From Cyrtodaria siliqua (Eukaryota; Mollusca; Bivalvia; Adapedonta; Hiatellidae): a DNA stretch of 64,000 nucleotides. Every line of letters begins with the position of its first letter. Within the stretch, counting starts at the first letter, position 1. Under the pieces are notes generated by a model, which saw nothing but the letters and a program-made list of their open reading frames with translations, was not told where the DNA came from and ran no database searches. The DNA lies in NCBI GenBank assembly GCA_037043455.1, contig JAWPHD010003091.1:164991-228990 (forward strand). Direction: 5' to 3'. Both the position numbers and the translations under genes were made by a program. Shown piece after piece: positions 42,901 through 52,509 of this stretch.

Positions 42901-45560
42901 TGTTTGTCATCTTGTAACAGCTCTGTAAAAACATAACTTGTATCTGCAGGCCCTTATGGAACTAGGTGAGGTCTACCCTGCTGTACAGGCTGCCAAGAAA
43001 GCTGTGGAGTACAACCCCACATGGTGGGTTGGTCATCAAACATTGGGGCGGGCCTTACTTGGTCTGGGTGAAGTCAGAATGGTAATTATACAACCAAATA
43101 CTATTTCAAACTCTGAAGCATTACAAATGAAACTCTGTCTTTTTTTTTTGCTTGAAAACAAATGGTTTAATTGTTTATTCTACTGACTCTTTAAAGTTGG
43201 ATTGTCAGAATCATCTTGTGAATCCAGTGCAGACAAGGAATTCCAAATAGAGGTTTGATCAAAATCAATTCTGTACTGAAGTTTGAAATTTCCCTATCTG
43301 AAACGGAAACATGCGATTAATTCTTTTTCTTGCACACTATCAAACATTTTACTTAACAATCTACATTTGAACTTTTATTTACAAAATGAAGTCGTTGATC
43401 TGTGGCATTTTCAACATCATTTTTCATGTGATTTTTAACTGCGCCCAAGGGTAGGATAAGATTGTCCAGCACATACGTAACTGGAAGATAACCTTAACTG
43501 GTATGCATGAAAAACTCTGCTTTATTTCATCTTATCATTTGAAAACCTAATATTTGCATCTGAAAATCTCTTGAAATCCCAATTTTCACATTTGGAGATC
43601 TCCTGAAATCTCATCTTTTGATCTTTGCATTTTAAAATCTCGCGAAAATCCCAACTTTTTCCTTTTGAAAATCATCTGTTATTGCTGCTTTCACAAAGTG
43701 AAGTGGGGAATCAATTTGCCAGTCGCGTCCCGTCACACATTTTTATGCCCCCGAAGGGTGGCATATAGTAGTTCCGTCAGTCCCTTTGTTCGTTCGTCCG
43801 TACAATCGTGGTGTACTGTTAATAACATTGACAATAATGGACAGATTTTCAAATAACTTGGCACAATTGCTCACCACAACAAGGCGATGTGTCGCGCACA
43901 AAATCCAGGTCCGTGGCTCCAAGGTCAAGGTCACACTTATAGGTCAAAGGTCTCAAAATAAAGTGCTTTTATGTCCGGTTAATAACTCTGACATTCAAGA
44001 TTTTCAAATAACTTGGCACAAGTGCTCACCATAACAAGACGACCTATCACGCACATAATTCATGTTCATGGTTCTACGGTCAAGGTCACACTTAGAGGTC
44101 AAAGGTCAAATTGTGTCCGGTCAATAACACTGACATTCCTGGACGGATTTTCAAATAACTTGGCACAAGTGCTCACCACAACAAGACGGTGTGTCGCGCA
44201 CAAAATGCAGGTCCATGGCTCCAAGGTCAGGGTCACACTTAGAGGTCAAATGTCAAATTGTGTCCAGTCAATAACTCTGGCATTCTTGGACAGATTTTCA
44301 AATAACTTGGCACTAATAAAACGTGAGCACTGTGCTCACCATAACCAGACAATGTGTCGCGCACAAAATCGAGGTCCTTGGCTCCAAGGTCAAGGTCATA
44401 CTTAGAGGTCATAGGTCACTTCGGGGGCATTTGTCACAGTCACATTTCTTGTTAATACTTGCATATCTCAAACACTTTTGAATGGGTTGTTCTTAAACTT
44501 CATATACTCATAAGAACTGATGTCCCTCTACATCACCTAATTACCTAATTTATTACAGAATTATGACCCTTTGTTTGACTTAAAAAATTTCACTCTAATA
44601 TTGTATAATGACCGGTTAACACATTTTTTCTTAAACTTTTTTGAATTGATTGTTCCCAAACTTAATATTCACATAACAACTGATGACCTTATGTTCCTGT
44701 ACATCATCCATCATTGATTGCCTAATTTATTACGGAATTATGGCCTTTTATTTGAATAAAACTTTTCACTCTATAATGAACTTCATGTGGCTTTCACTTT
44801 AAAACTTTTGATGTATTGTTATTACATTTGACATACAGTTCACATGTGATGATATCATGTGTCTCGGCATCAACGGATTTTCGACTCTGCAAACATTTTT
44901 TACAGAATTATTGACCTTTGTTTTACTTAGAATTTTTTTTCACATTAAAAAAATAACAGATATTTTAGACATTTATTATTCTTGATTTTGCCCATCCTCT
45001 TCAGCTATAGCAAAACAGCGGGGGTATTCATCACCTTCAGTGATAGTGATAGTTGCATTTGAAAATCTCATGAAATTTTAATCTTTGCATTTGAAAACAA
45101 TTTAATATATCCCAAGCCATGCTGAAAAACATATTGTTTTAATCAACAGGCAGTGAACAGTTTCTCCAGAGCCATGTCTAAATACCTATTGTTTTTTAAT
45201 CAACAGGCAGTGAGAAGTTTCTCTCGAGCCGTGCATCTAAACCCCGGAGAGCAGGAGCTGTGGGAGGAGGATCTGATGTGGGCATGGTCACTGCTGCAGA
45301 AGAGACAGAGGTTGGATGAGGAGAAGAAAAAGAAGTTACAGACGCAACTAAAGAGCGGGGTTAAAATAAAAGAAATTGATGACAGTGATGAAGATGGTGA
45401 TGGTGATAATGTTGATGTTTCACAGAAAGTTTTGGCCGTTTTTACAGGTGAAAATGAGCCTAGTGATAGATTTTCAAGTAAAGAGATAAATACAAAAAGT
45501 AGACGGATTAAAAAACTTCCTAATTCATATGTTCAAATGAGAGACCAACAACCACCTTGA
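39711..45560 (+). CDS. TTC33: TTC33, tetratricopeptide repeat protein 33, complete gene, 4 coding exons
   Basis: A small TPR protein conserved in animals; its molecular role is poorly known, and TPR folds usually bind protein partners. Coding exons 39711-39955, 41137-41218, 42950-43081 and 45207-45560 total 813 nt, with consistent phases, for 270 residues (human TTC33 has 262). It begins FGWKRKAGEKVSKSTSSAFE near residue 9, as in human (FGWKRKIGEKVSK), then a DWL motif. TPR-like helices run from about residue 70 (ANRLVQEG) through YWEALKKWDEAL, GEVYPAVQAAKKAVEYNP, LGRALLGLGEVRMAVRSF to ELWEEDLMWAWSLLQ. An acidic/basic low-complexity tail follows. It lies divergent from PIF1, about 6 kb away, with repeats in all introns. 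Confidence 0.93.
40126..40495. mobile_element. 370-bp MITE, 5-bp target duplication ATATA, in TTC33 intron 1
   Basis: It starts CAGCGCTTTTTTTTCTTC and the complement of its end is CAGGGCTTTTTTTTCGG. ATATA flanks both sides (40121-40125, 40496-40500). The inner GGGGCTGATATTTGGCCCC resembles the core of the MITE at 26186. Same hAT5-like type. Confidence 0.78.
41137..41218 (+). CDS. TTC33: TTC33 coding exon 2
   Basis: 82 nt. Acceptor TGTATGCAG, donor GCCCAG|gtatgt. Encodes YWEALKKWDEALLYTPCDDK and IHDMKAQ, a clear TPR helix pair matching human EAIQKWDEALQLTPND. Too short to appear as a separate open frame. Confidence 0.93.
41386..42391 (+). mobile_element. Tandem-repeat-core element, family K, full copy, in TTC33 intron 2
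   Basis: Starts GTCTCGCCTTTTCGGCGGCG and ends CCGTTAGGCGAGAC, so the outermost bases are inverted repeats; the palindrome AATCCGCGGATT follows. Five units of about 165 bp carry TTGCGTTTAGGTCACTTTTT, CTTTGCTTATAGTTGTATCT and ACGTGACAAAGCAAATGTGG. Reverse orientation to 18030-18939. Confidence 0.78.
42950..43081 (+). CDS. TTC33: TTC33 coding exon 3
   Basis: 132 nt, phase 0 at both ends. Acceptor TATCTGCAG, donor AGAATG|gtaatt. Encodes ALMELGEVYPAVQAAKKAVE, then YNPTWWVGHQTLGRALLGLG (human NPHSWESWQTLGRAQLGLGE). Confidence 0.95.
43740..44457 (-). mobile_element. Tandem-repeat-core element, family H, full copy, in TTC33 intron 3
   Basis: The plus strand begins TTTTTATGCCCCCGAAGGGT and ends CTTCGGGGGCATTTGTCAC then AGTCACATTTCTTGTTA: the mirror image of 14738-15478. 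Four or five units of about 150 bp with AACTTGGCACAAGTGCTCAC and CTCCAAGGTCAAGGTCACAC. Confidence 0.78.
45127..45206 (+). repeat. Tandem duplicate of the TTC33 exon 4 acceptor and exon head
   Basis: ATTGTTTTAATCAACAG|GCAG continuing as TGAACAGTTTCTCCAGAGCC (45131-45175) is repeated 57 bp later as ATTGTTTTTTAATCAACAG|G and TGAGAAGTTTCTCTCGAGCC. Both copies have a branch/pyrimidine context and AG. 57 is a multiple of three and no stop intervenes, so either acceptor gives an open frame. Confidence 0.9.
45207..45560 (+). CDS. TTC33: TTC33 coding exon 4 (stop)
   Basis: 354 nt including TGA. The preferred acceptor TTAATCAACAG at 45196-45206 gives GEVRM-AVRSFSRAVHLNP as in human. A duplicate acceptor 57 nt upstream (45149) would insert 19 residues in frame without a stop. 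The tail is rich in Asp/Glu, then Lys/Arg, and ends MRDQQPP. Confidence 0.93.
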   Translation, partial: AVRSFSRAVHLNPGEQELWEEDLMWAWSLLQKRQRLDEEKKKKLQTQLKSGVKIKEIDDSDEDGDGDNVDVSQKVLAVFTGENEPSDRFSSKEINTKSRRIKKLPNSYVQMRDQQPP

Positions 45561-45596
45561 TGTCTTGTATTATTAATGTTGGTATACATATTTATC

Positions 45597-45602
45597 ATTA
45601 AA
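45597..45602 (+). terminator. Possible TTC33 polyadenylation signal ATTAAA
   Basis: ATTAAA lies 37 nt after the TTC33 stop. It is a common variant hexamer. Downstream sequence is T-rich (TTGTTGTTTTTTAAA). Not confirmed. Confidence 0.4.
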
Positions 45603-45680
45603 GGGACACATTGCAATGTTGTTGTTTTTTAAACTTGTGACATCACCTTAGTTTTCGACATATATTGCGTTTTGTTCATC

Positions 45681-46310
45681 ATTATGCTCGCCGAAATTTT
45701 CTTCGGAGCATATAGTCCCCGCTTTGTCCGTCCTTCCATCCATCCAACTTTTGTCCGGAGCATATCTTCAAAAATACTGTCAGGTTGGACTACAATGATA
45801 GAGGGCAATGAGAGGAAGTGCAGATTGCAAGAACCGTAACTCTGTCATCCTTCAAATTAGAGTTATTGCCCTTTGTCATTTAATACTTACAGTTCTTGTC
45901 CGGAGCATTATTCAAAAACCACTCATGTGACTTTAATGAAACTTCTCCCAGTGATTAAGGGCAATGAGAGGAAGTTTCGAGCACAAAACCATAACTCTCT
46001 TAATTGAAAATGGAATTATTGCCCTTTGGAATTTTATACTTATAATTCATGTCCGTTGCATAACTCAGAAACTACTAATGGGACTGCAATGAAACTTCAC
46101 ACAATGATAACGGGCAATGAGAGAAAGGGCAGTGATCTACAATCAATCTTTATTCAAATCAGAGTTTTTACCCATTGTAATTTTATACTTGTAATTCTTG
46201 TCCGAAGCATAAGTCAAAAACGGAACTGCAAATTGAAAACTGCTGGGTGATACAAGGCCATATGATAAGGATACATTTCGGGCAGCATCCATTGGTTCTA
46301 TCGATTTTCT
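45681..46310 (-). mobile_element. Tandem-repeat-core element, family I (about 150-bp unit)
   Basis: Starts ATTATGCTCGCCGAAATTTT then CTTCGGAGCATATAGT (terminal hairpin CCGAA/TTCGG), then a GTCCGTCCTTCCATCCATCC run. Core landmarks GTCCGGAGCATATCTTC, GGGCAATGAGAGGAAGTG and AACCGTAACTCTGTCAT recur near 45751, 45899, 46050 and 46200. The right end is unclear. Pieces of this family are also at 32750-32900. Confidence 0.65.
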
Positions 46311-46315
46311 TGTTA

Positions 46316-46750
46316 TAACTTTTATGCCACCATATGAAGAATGGTGAAAGGGCATATACTATGATATAGTGTTACCCCATCTGTCCTTGCGTGAATGCGT
46401 CCATCCTTGTCAAAAATGTTGTCCGTTCTCTAACTTGGGTAATTGTTATCCAGTTTTCTCCAAACTTGTATGTGGACACAATGTCTCAGCCAAGTTCGTT
46501 AATCAGCCCCATTGTCTCGGTAATTCCAGAATAAGGCCCCTTGGAATAGTAAAAATTCACGAAATTAACATTGTCTAGACTCTAACTTTGTATCCAATCT
46601 TCTCCAAACTTGCTCAAATTGTATATTGGCACACTGTCTCAAGTCCGATAACCCGCCCACAACTGACACAAATGAACAACATTAACCGGAAATTGTTAGG
46701 TGTAAGAGTAGGGCGGGGTTTATTTTCCAAATACTAAACAACACAGCACA
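46316..46750 (-). mobile_element. Tandem-repeat-core element, family J, partial
   Basis: Starts AACTTTTATGCCACCATATG, then AAGAATGGTGAAAGGGCATA, followed by a few units with TCTCCAAACTTG and CACACTGTCTCAAG. It runs out near 46750. Confidence 0.5.
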
Positions 46751-47102
46751 TGGTATTTAGAAAGGTAAACATTCAAGAAAAATATGTCTGCTAAAGTATG
46801 GACATTCTTTCAAAAAATGCCTAAATCGACGCAAGTTTTTGGTGAGATTTTATGTATACATGCACTAGTGGTATTTCAGGTTTAGTCTATTGAAATACCA
46901 TGGTTGTCTATGCAAATATAGCTTGATATCTTCAGAAAACTATTGATGAGGTCGACCCTGATACCTACCTATTCTATAATTTAACAGGATCGCATCGTAG
47001 CTCTATGGTAAATACACACCATAAACGCTATGAATCTCGCAGCTATGTGATGCACAGCCGCATCACCACACCAATATATCCAATGTCATTGTATTAGTCA
47101 TT

Positions 47103-48282
47103 TTTAGCTCTACTGATCAGAGATCAGCAGAGCTTATGCCATGGTGCGGCGTCCGTCGTCCGTCTGTCTGTCCGTCTGTCCGTCCGTCTGTCTGTCCGTA
47201 AACTTTTATTTGTAGCGACTACTCCTCTGAAACTACTGGATGGATATTCATGAAACTTTACAGAAATGTTGCCCATGAAGTCTAGTTGATCCTAGCAAAA
47301 ATTCATGTTGATGCGAAATCCAAGATGGCCGCCAAAGCTAAAAATAGATTTTTAAAATACAAGTTTGTAGCGACTACTTCTTGAAAATTATAAGTGATAT
47401 TGATATGGGACTTTTTCTAAAATGATCAGCATGACATGATGTTGGTCCTTGTCAAAAATCGTTTTGATTCGACGTTAAACATGGCTGCCAGTGGCCATCT
47501 TTGTTTACATAGAGTTATATAGTAAAAACTTGTAGCGACTACTTCTCTGAAACTACTTGACAGATGTCCATGAAACTTCACAGGAATGTCGCTCTTGATG
47601 TCTAATTGATCGTAGCAAAATTTCAGGTCGGCCAGAAATTCAAGATGGCCACCACAGCTAAAAATAGATTTTTAAAAAATAAGTTTGTAGCGACTACTTC
47701 TTGAAAACTATAAGTGATATTGATATGGGACTTTTTCTAAAATGATCAGCATGACATGATGTTGATCCTAGTCAAACATTATTTTGATTCGACATTAAAC
47801 ATGGCTGCCAGTGGCCATCTTTGTTTACATAAGAGTTTGTATAGTAAAAATGTGTAGTGACTACTCCTCTGAAACTACTGGACGGATTTTCATGAAACTT
47901 CACAGGAATGTTGCTCTTGATGTCTAGTTGATCCTAGCACAATTTCAGGTCGGCTGGAAATTCAAGATGGCCACCACAGCTAAACATAGATTTTTAAAAA
48001 CAAGTTTGTAGCGACTACTTCTTGAAAACTGTAAGTGATATTGATATGGGACTTTTTCTGAAATGATCAGCATGACAAGATGTTGATCCTTGTCGAAAAT
48101 TATTTTGATTCGACATTAAACATGGCTGCCAGTGGCCATCTTTGTTTACCTAAAGTTATATAGTAAAAACTTCAACTTGTAGCGACTACTCCTCTGAAAC
48201 TACTTGACAGTTTTTATGAAACTTCACTTCACCTAGCTATCAAAATCTATCAGTAGAGCTTCAAGGTCATTGACCTCTTGTA
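47103..48282 (-). mobile_element. Tandem-repeat-core element, family B, full reversed copy
   Basis: The plus strand begins TTTAGCTCTACTGATCAG, then AGATCAGCAGAGCTTATGCC and a GTCCGTCTGTC run. It ends TCAGTAGAGCTTCAAGGTCA and TTGACCTCTTG, carrying the same AGGTCA-N-TGACCT palindrome (48264-48276) as the 8829 copy. Core units start near 47209, 47530, 47853 and 48178 (about 322 bp). Well preserved ends make this the reference copy for the family. Confidence 0.82.
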
Positions 48283-48289
48283 TTTTTTG

Positions 48290-48500
48290 GCTCTTCTCGC
48301 AAAAGAACATCAAATGGGATGACGAGTTGTCCGTCTGTTAAATTTTGTCTCCCTGAGAAGATACAGCCTTCATTTTTCATCTGATATTTTCTAAACTTTA
48401 CCGGATTGTTGATGTCAATTCAATGAAAGGTCAGACAAACTCGCAAACCAGCCAGATCGGACCAGTATAAACGCCGAGTTATGATGCCATATTTTCCTTC
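48290..48500 (-). mobile_element. Truncated family-A element
   Basis: The plus strand holds CTTCATTTTTCATCTGAT, AAACTTTACCGGATTGTTG, CAACCAGCCAGATCGGACC-like words and GCCGAGTTATGATGCC, which are the reverse complements of family-A core words. It directly abuts the family-B element at 48282. Confidence 0.55.
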
Positions 48501-48504
48501 AAAG

Positions 48505-50255
48505 GAAAAATAACTCATACTTGATTCAAATTTATATTGAGTATGGGTTATTTCCCTTGATTACAAAATGAGGGATTATAGGGATCCAAGTTTACCAAGA
48601 AAAAAAACATAAAAAAAGACCCGAAAGTGAGGATTGCTGGTACTCTGCAAAATAGGCTTCCTGTTGGGAGTTTTCCTCCCCAAACTTAAGACAATGATAT
48701 TACAATTTTGATATCAATCGGACTTGCTCGAATGCGTTTATTGAGAAACAGTCGTTTTGGTGATGTAAGCAATACAAATCTAACACGTGCACACATAGAA
48801 ATAACAAGTTAACTATTAAATACTAAAATATAAACACTTGCACTAATAATCCAAACTATACTAAGTGCATCCCTTTATAACATAAATTGCCTAAGAACGC
48901 TAGCTGATAAAATAGCTTTTATTTAGTTATATTACACATACAATTGTATTCAACAGTTAAACAACTAGTTGTGAAGCAACAGTACTAATACTGGACAAAG
49001 AGATATATTGTGTCAAGTCACCTCAAGGGCTTGTAAAGACCACATCAATACACCGGATATTTGGATAAAGCCGCATAGAAATAAGGTATCAACAAATTAT
49101 CCCCGGATATTCATCAGATTGAGAATATACTCTTGAAGAGGGATGCTATTACTTGAGATGATAAAATGTTAGAAAACTTTATTCGTCCGATTAATTAGTG
49201 CATACTCATGCATATTAGTCAGATGTAGTTATTCTCGTCATCGCAAATAAATGCATCGTACTAGCATATCTAATCACAATACATTCACATTTTCAGCTGG
49301 TTAAAGTCAATGTTAACCTTAACGGAGATGATAGAGACTTTGTGCCAAGTATTTGTATATACTATTACCGTCAAACTTGTATTAAATCCCCGATGTACCC
49401 AGCCGTTAATAGAAACGTACGCTTCGTTAAAAAAAAAGCACACTGACTTTTTAACTCTTGTGTTTACATAAACATTACCTGCGCTATAAATAAACCATTT
49501 GGATCTGTACACTTCCTGTGTTGTGCTTAACGTCAGCGCAGCGTATAGAGGATACAGGTATAATTACATTAAATCAACAGGATGTGCTCGCCTGCTGCGA
49601 AAGTAGTTCAGTATTAAAGAGTGCTAATCTTTTTTTCTTTAAAAACTTTTTTTAGTTCAGTTTCCTGTTACTTTTTGGCTGTAACTGTATTCTGGACAAG
49701 TTGTTGATATTTGAAAATGCAGCTCACCATGTTTTTGATGTAAATGCAAGTGTTTGATATAAATTTGAGAAGTGATGTAGACAGGGTATGAAATGGCAAG
49801 GGGTAAAAATAATGTTGACCTTTGACCCGGTGTTAGTATACAACTGAAGAAATGTTTCTTAGAAGGTATTAAACCCCCTATTTCCTTGTTGATGTTTAAT
49901 AGCAGACATGTTTATTTGCATGATAAAGTAAGTTTCCCAGAATTCTAACGAGGTTTGACTTTTTTTAACAGGTCGTCAACATTCTAACTTTACTATGGAA
50001 GGGCAATGGAGACTCATTTACGCTATTATAACCTACAGCGTAATTAGTACACAACTATTTATATATTTGTAGTGTGTACAGTTGGATTTATTCAGTTTAT
50101 TTGTTATCGTAATTCTCTAAGTTGTAACGCTTCCCAGTGATTCATCAACTGTTTCCTTCGTCAGCTGTTTCAGTTTATGTGTTAATAAGCACATTCTGCC
50201 GTTAAAAACATTTATGATAGAAAACCTCCTTTTAAATATTACATATTACATTGTG
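48505..50255. other. Gene-free stretch
   Basis: AT-rich, with no recognised gene or repeat. Short chance frames only (up to 75 codons). Confidence 0.45.
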
Positions 50256-50261
50256 GACACT

Positions 50262-50700
50262 TTATTTTCGCCTTTCCGAAGAAAAAAGCTTGACATAGGG
50301 ATCACTTTTCCGGCGGCGGCGACGAAGGCGACGGCACCGTCAACACTTGGTTAAAGTTTTTTTGGAAGGTATATATCTCCAATACCGTCAAAGGTATTGC
50401 TTTGAAATTGTGTATGAACATTCATTGGGGGGTAACCCCTTATCCGTTCACTAAGCCCCACCCCACCACTGACCTTGACTTTAAAGAACAGAAGTTACTC
50501 AATTTACTTGGTTAAAGTTTTTGGTTAAAGTTTATTGAAAGGTATAATATCTCCAGTACCGTCAAAGGTATTGCTCTGAAACTTTGTATGAACATTCACT
50601 GGGCCCACCCCACCAATGACCCCAATAAAACAAACCCTCGTTGTGAATGAACAAAACCTCGGAAGGCGAGTAAGCGAAGGCGAGACAGCCCGTGGCGGTG
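50262..50700 (+). mobile_element. Tandem-repeat-core element, family L, two units
   Basis: Starts TTTATTTTCGCCTTTCCGAA, then TTCCGGCGGCGGCGACGAAG, and closes GCGAAGGCGAGACAGCCCGT. Two copies of CTTGGTTAAAGTTTTT, TATCTCCAATACCGTCAAAG and TGTATGAACATTCA lie between. The GGCGAGAC end resembles family K. Confidence 0.6.
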
Positions 50701-50924
50701 GCCTTATATTTCTTCGTTACCCTTAGGTTCTCATTAAAGTGTATCAAAATACAAAATACAGATTTAGAAATTTTCTAAAACCTGTTTTATCGAACTTGAA
50801 ATGGCAAAGTTATCTACCCTTGAATTGTTGAAAAAAATGTATACTAATATGACTTGTAAACACGTTCTCTAGCTCCTTATGTGATTCTCAGATATGCTTC
50901 AGTGTTTGGTTAGACATGAATGAA

Positions 50925-51480
50925 TGAATAGTGTTTTACGGCACGTCGACAAATAAATAGGTTATATTGTGCGCAAAAACCGACGAAAGATGAAGAAATT
51001 AAGTAGTAATTAAAAATTAATGAAAATATATAAAGATTAAACTATTAAAAAATAAGGGATGATATGGTAGTAATATAAATCAACAAATGCCCGTCAACGG
51101 GTATATAAACAAGTAAATATATATAAGAACACATTATAATGATTTATATAGTCTGATTTCTTTTAGGTAATCTAAAACAAGACTAAAATCTATAGTATCA
51201 AATAACTCTTTCATAGTATTTACAGTGTAGTACCTTTGACGCATAGGATCAAAGTCTACACATTCCAACAAGATGTGTTTGACCGTTAACGGTGCAAAGC
51301 TGGGTATATATTCTGGTAATTGCTCAGCTTGTAATAAATACGAATGAGTATAACGTGTATGCCCTATCCTGCACCGGGCTAGGACAACTCCTCTCGACGT
51401 ATGGGTCTACACACTTAGACTGTTTATGGACAAGTGCATGTGCTGAGATGATTAAACAATTTATGCCAAAGTCAAGTGCC
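50925..51480 (-). pseudogene. 5'-truncated LINE 3' end (RNase H-like tail and 3' UTR)
   Basis: On the minus strand about 80 codons are intact: VLARCRIGHTRYTHSYLL, then LTVKHILLECVDFDPM and ELFDTIDFSLVLDYLKEIRL before a stop near 51140. The RxGHT...THSYLL...VKHILLEC pattern is the end of RNase H and the Cys/His tail found in many invertebrate LINEs. The 3' UTR ends with CCGTAAAACACTATTCATTC and a short (ATTC)n. The rest of the element is missing (truncated at or near 51500), so it is dead. Different from the LINE at 1-3560. Confidence 0.8.
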
Positions 51481-51529
51481 TTTAATTGTTAAACCACAGA
51501 CCTAATATTAGGTTTGTGGTTAAACATAC

Positions 51530-52365
51530 CTTATCGACTGTGTTGTGACCATACAGCCATTATTGTGTCTCCAGTTCCCGTCAACGCTTATCAGAATATG
51601 TCTAGGTCAAGTTTTAAAGGATGCCATTTAAAATCGCAGCCTTTTTTTTCATAACTGTTTTGTTAAAAAAAGACACAAATAGGTTTACATGCGAACACTC
51701 CAGCTTCTTGTTTCTTTCTCATATCTCAGATTAGTTTCACTATATAGTACAAATGTAGTGACAGTATTTGGTCGTGTCGTGATCATGTGCTATATTTTGG
51801 GATTTTAACATTTTGGCATGAATATCAATATCATGTGTATGGTAAGACAAATACGTAGACAATTTTGCCCTACATAATATTAACATTTATTGTATACTTC
51901 CATATTGTCCCGTTTAGTTTGCATTGAGCTAAGTGTGCAATATTCTACGATATTGCACACATTGATATTGCACCGGAACTTTTTCACGTGCTTGCTAAGA
52001 GCCTCGAAATAGAAATAAGGAACTACTTTCAAATAAAAATTACGGAATCCTTCCTATAGTGTCAACAAAAAAATACGTTTTTTTTTTCAACCTTTTATGG
52101 CAGAAATTGATAAAATAATTGAAATGGTCACTCACCCACTGTTTTTAACGTTATCGAATGGTAAACAATCTTTAGAAAATCGCTTGATGTTTTAATGACG
52201 TCATCCGACGTCGACGTCGATTTCGCGCAAAATAATCATCCACACAAAATGAAAATGAATGACAAGTTAGGAATTCCATCAAAAGCTATAAAAAAATAAC
52301 ACAAATACAATCAATAGTAATAGTCATACAATTAACATTGATCGAAAACAATATGAAAGTATGCA
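51530..52365. other. Gene-free stretch
   Basis: AT-rich. A small palindrome (TGTGCAATATTCTACGATATTG then CACA) sits near 51930-51962. No coding signal. Confidence 0.4.
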
Positions 52366-52371
52366 ATAAAA

Positions 52372-52503
52372 AGGTTATTGAAATTGTATGGCTAAATATT
52401 ACTTGGAACTCGTTGTTTTGGCGCGGGACTACTCGCTAGCTCGTCGTCCTTTGCCAAAACAACTCGTTCCAAGTAATATTTAGCCATACAAATTCAATAA
52501 CCT
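52372..52503. repeat. Hairpin element, 51-bp arms, 30-bp loop
   Basis: Left arm 52372-52422 (AGGTTATTGAAATTGTATGG ... TTGTTTTGGC) and right arm 52453-52503 are complementary with only one or two mismatches. The loop is GC-rich (GCGGGACTACTCGCTAGC) in an AT-rich setting. No target duplication was identified. Confidence 0.85.
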
Positions 52504-52509
52504 ATAATA

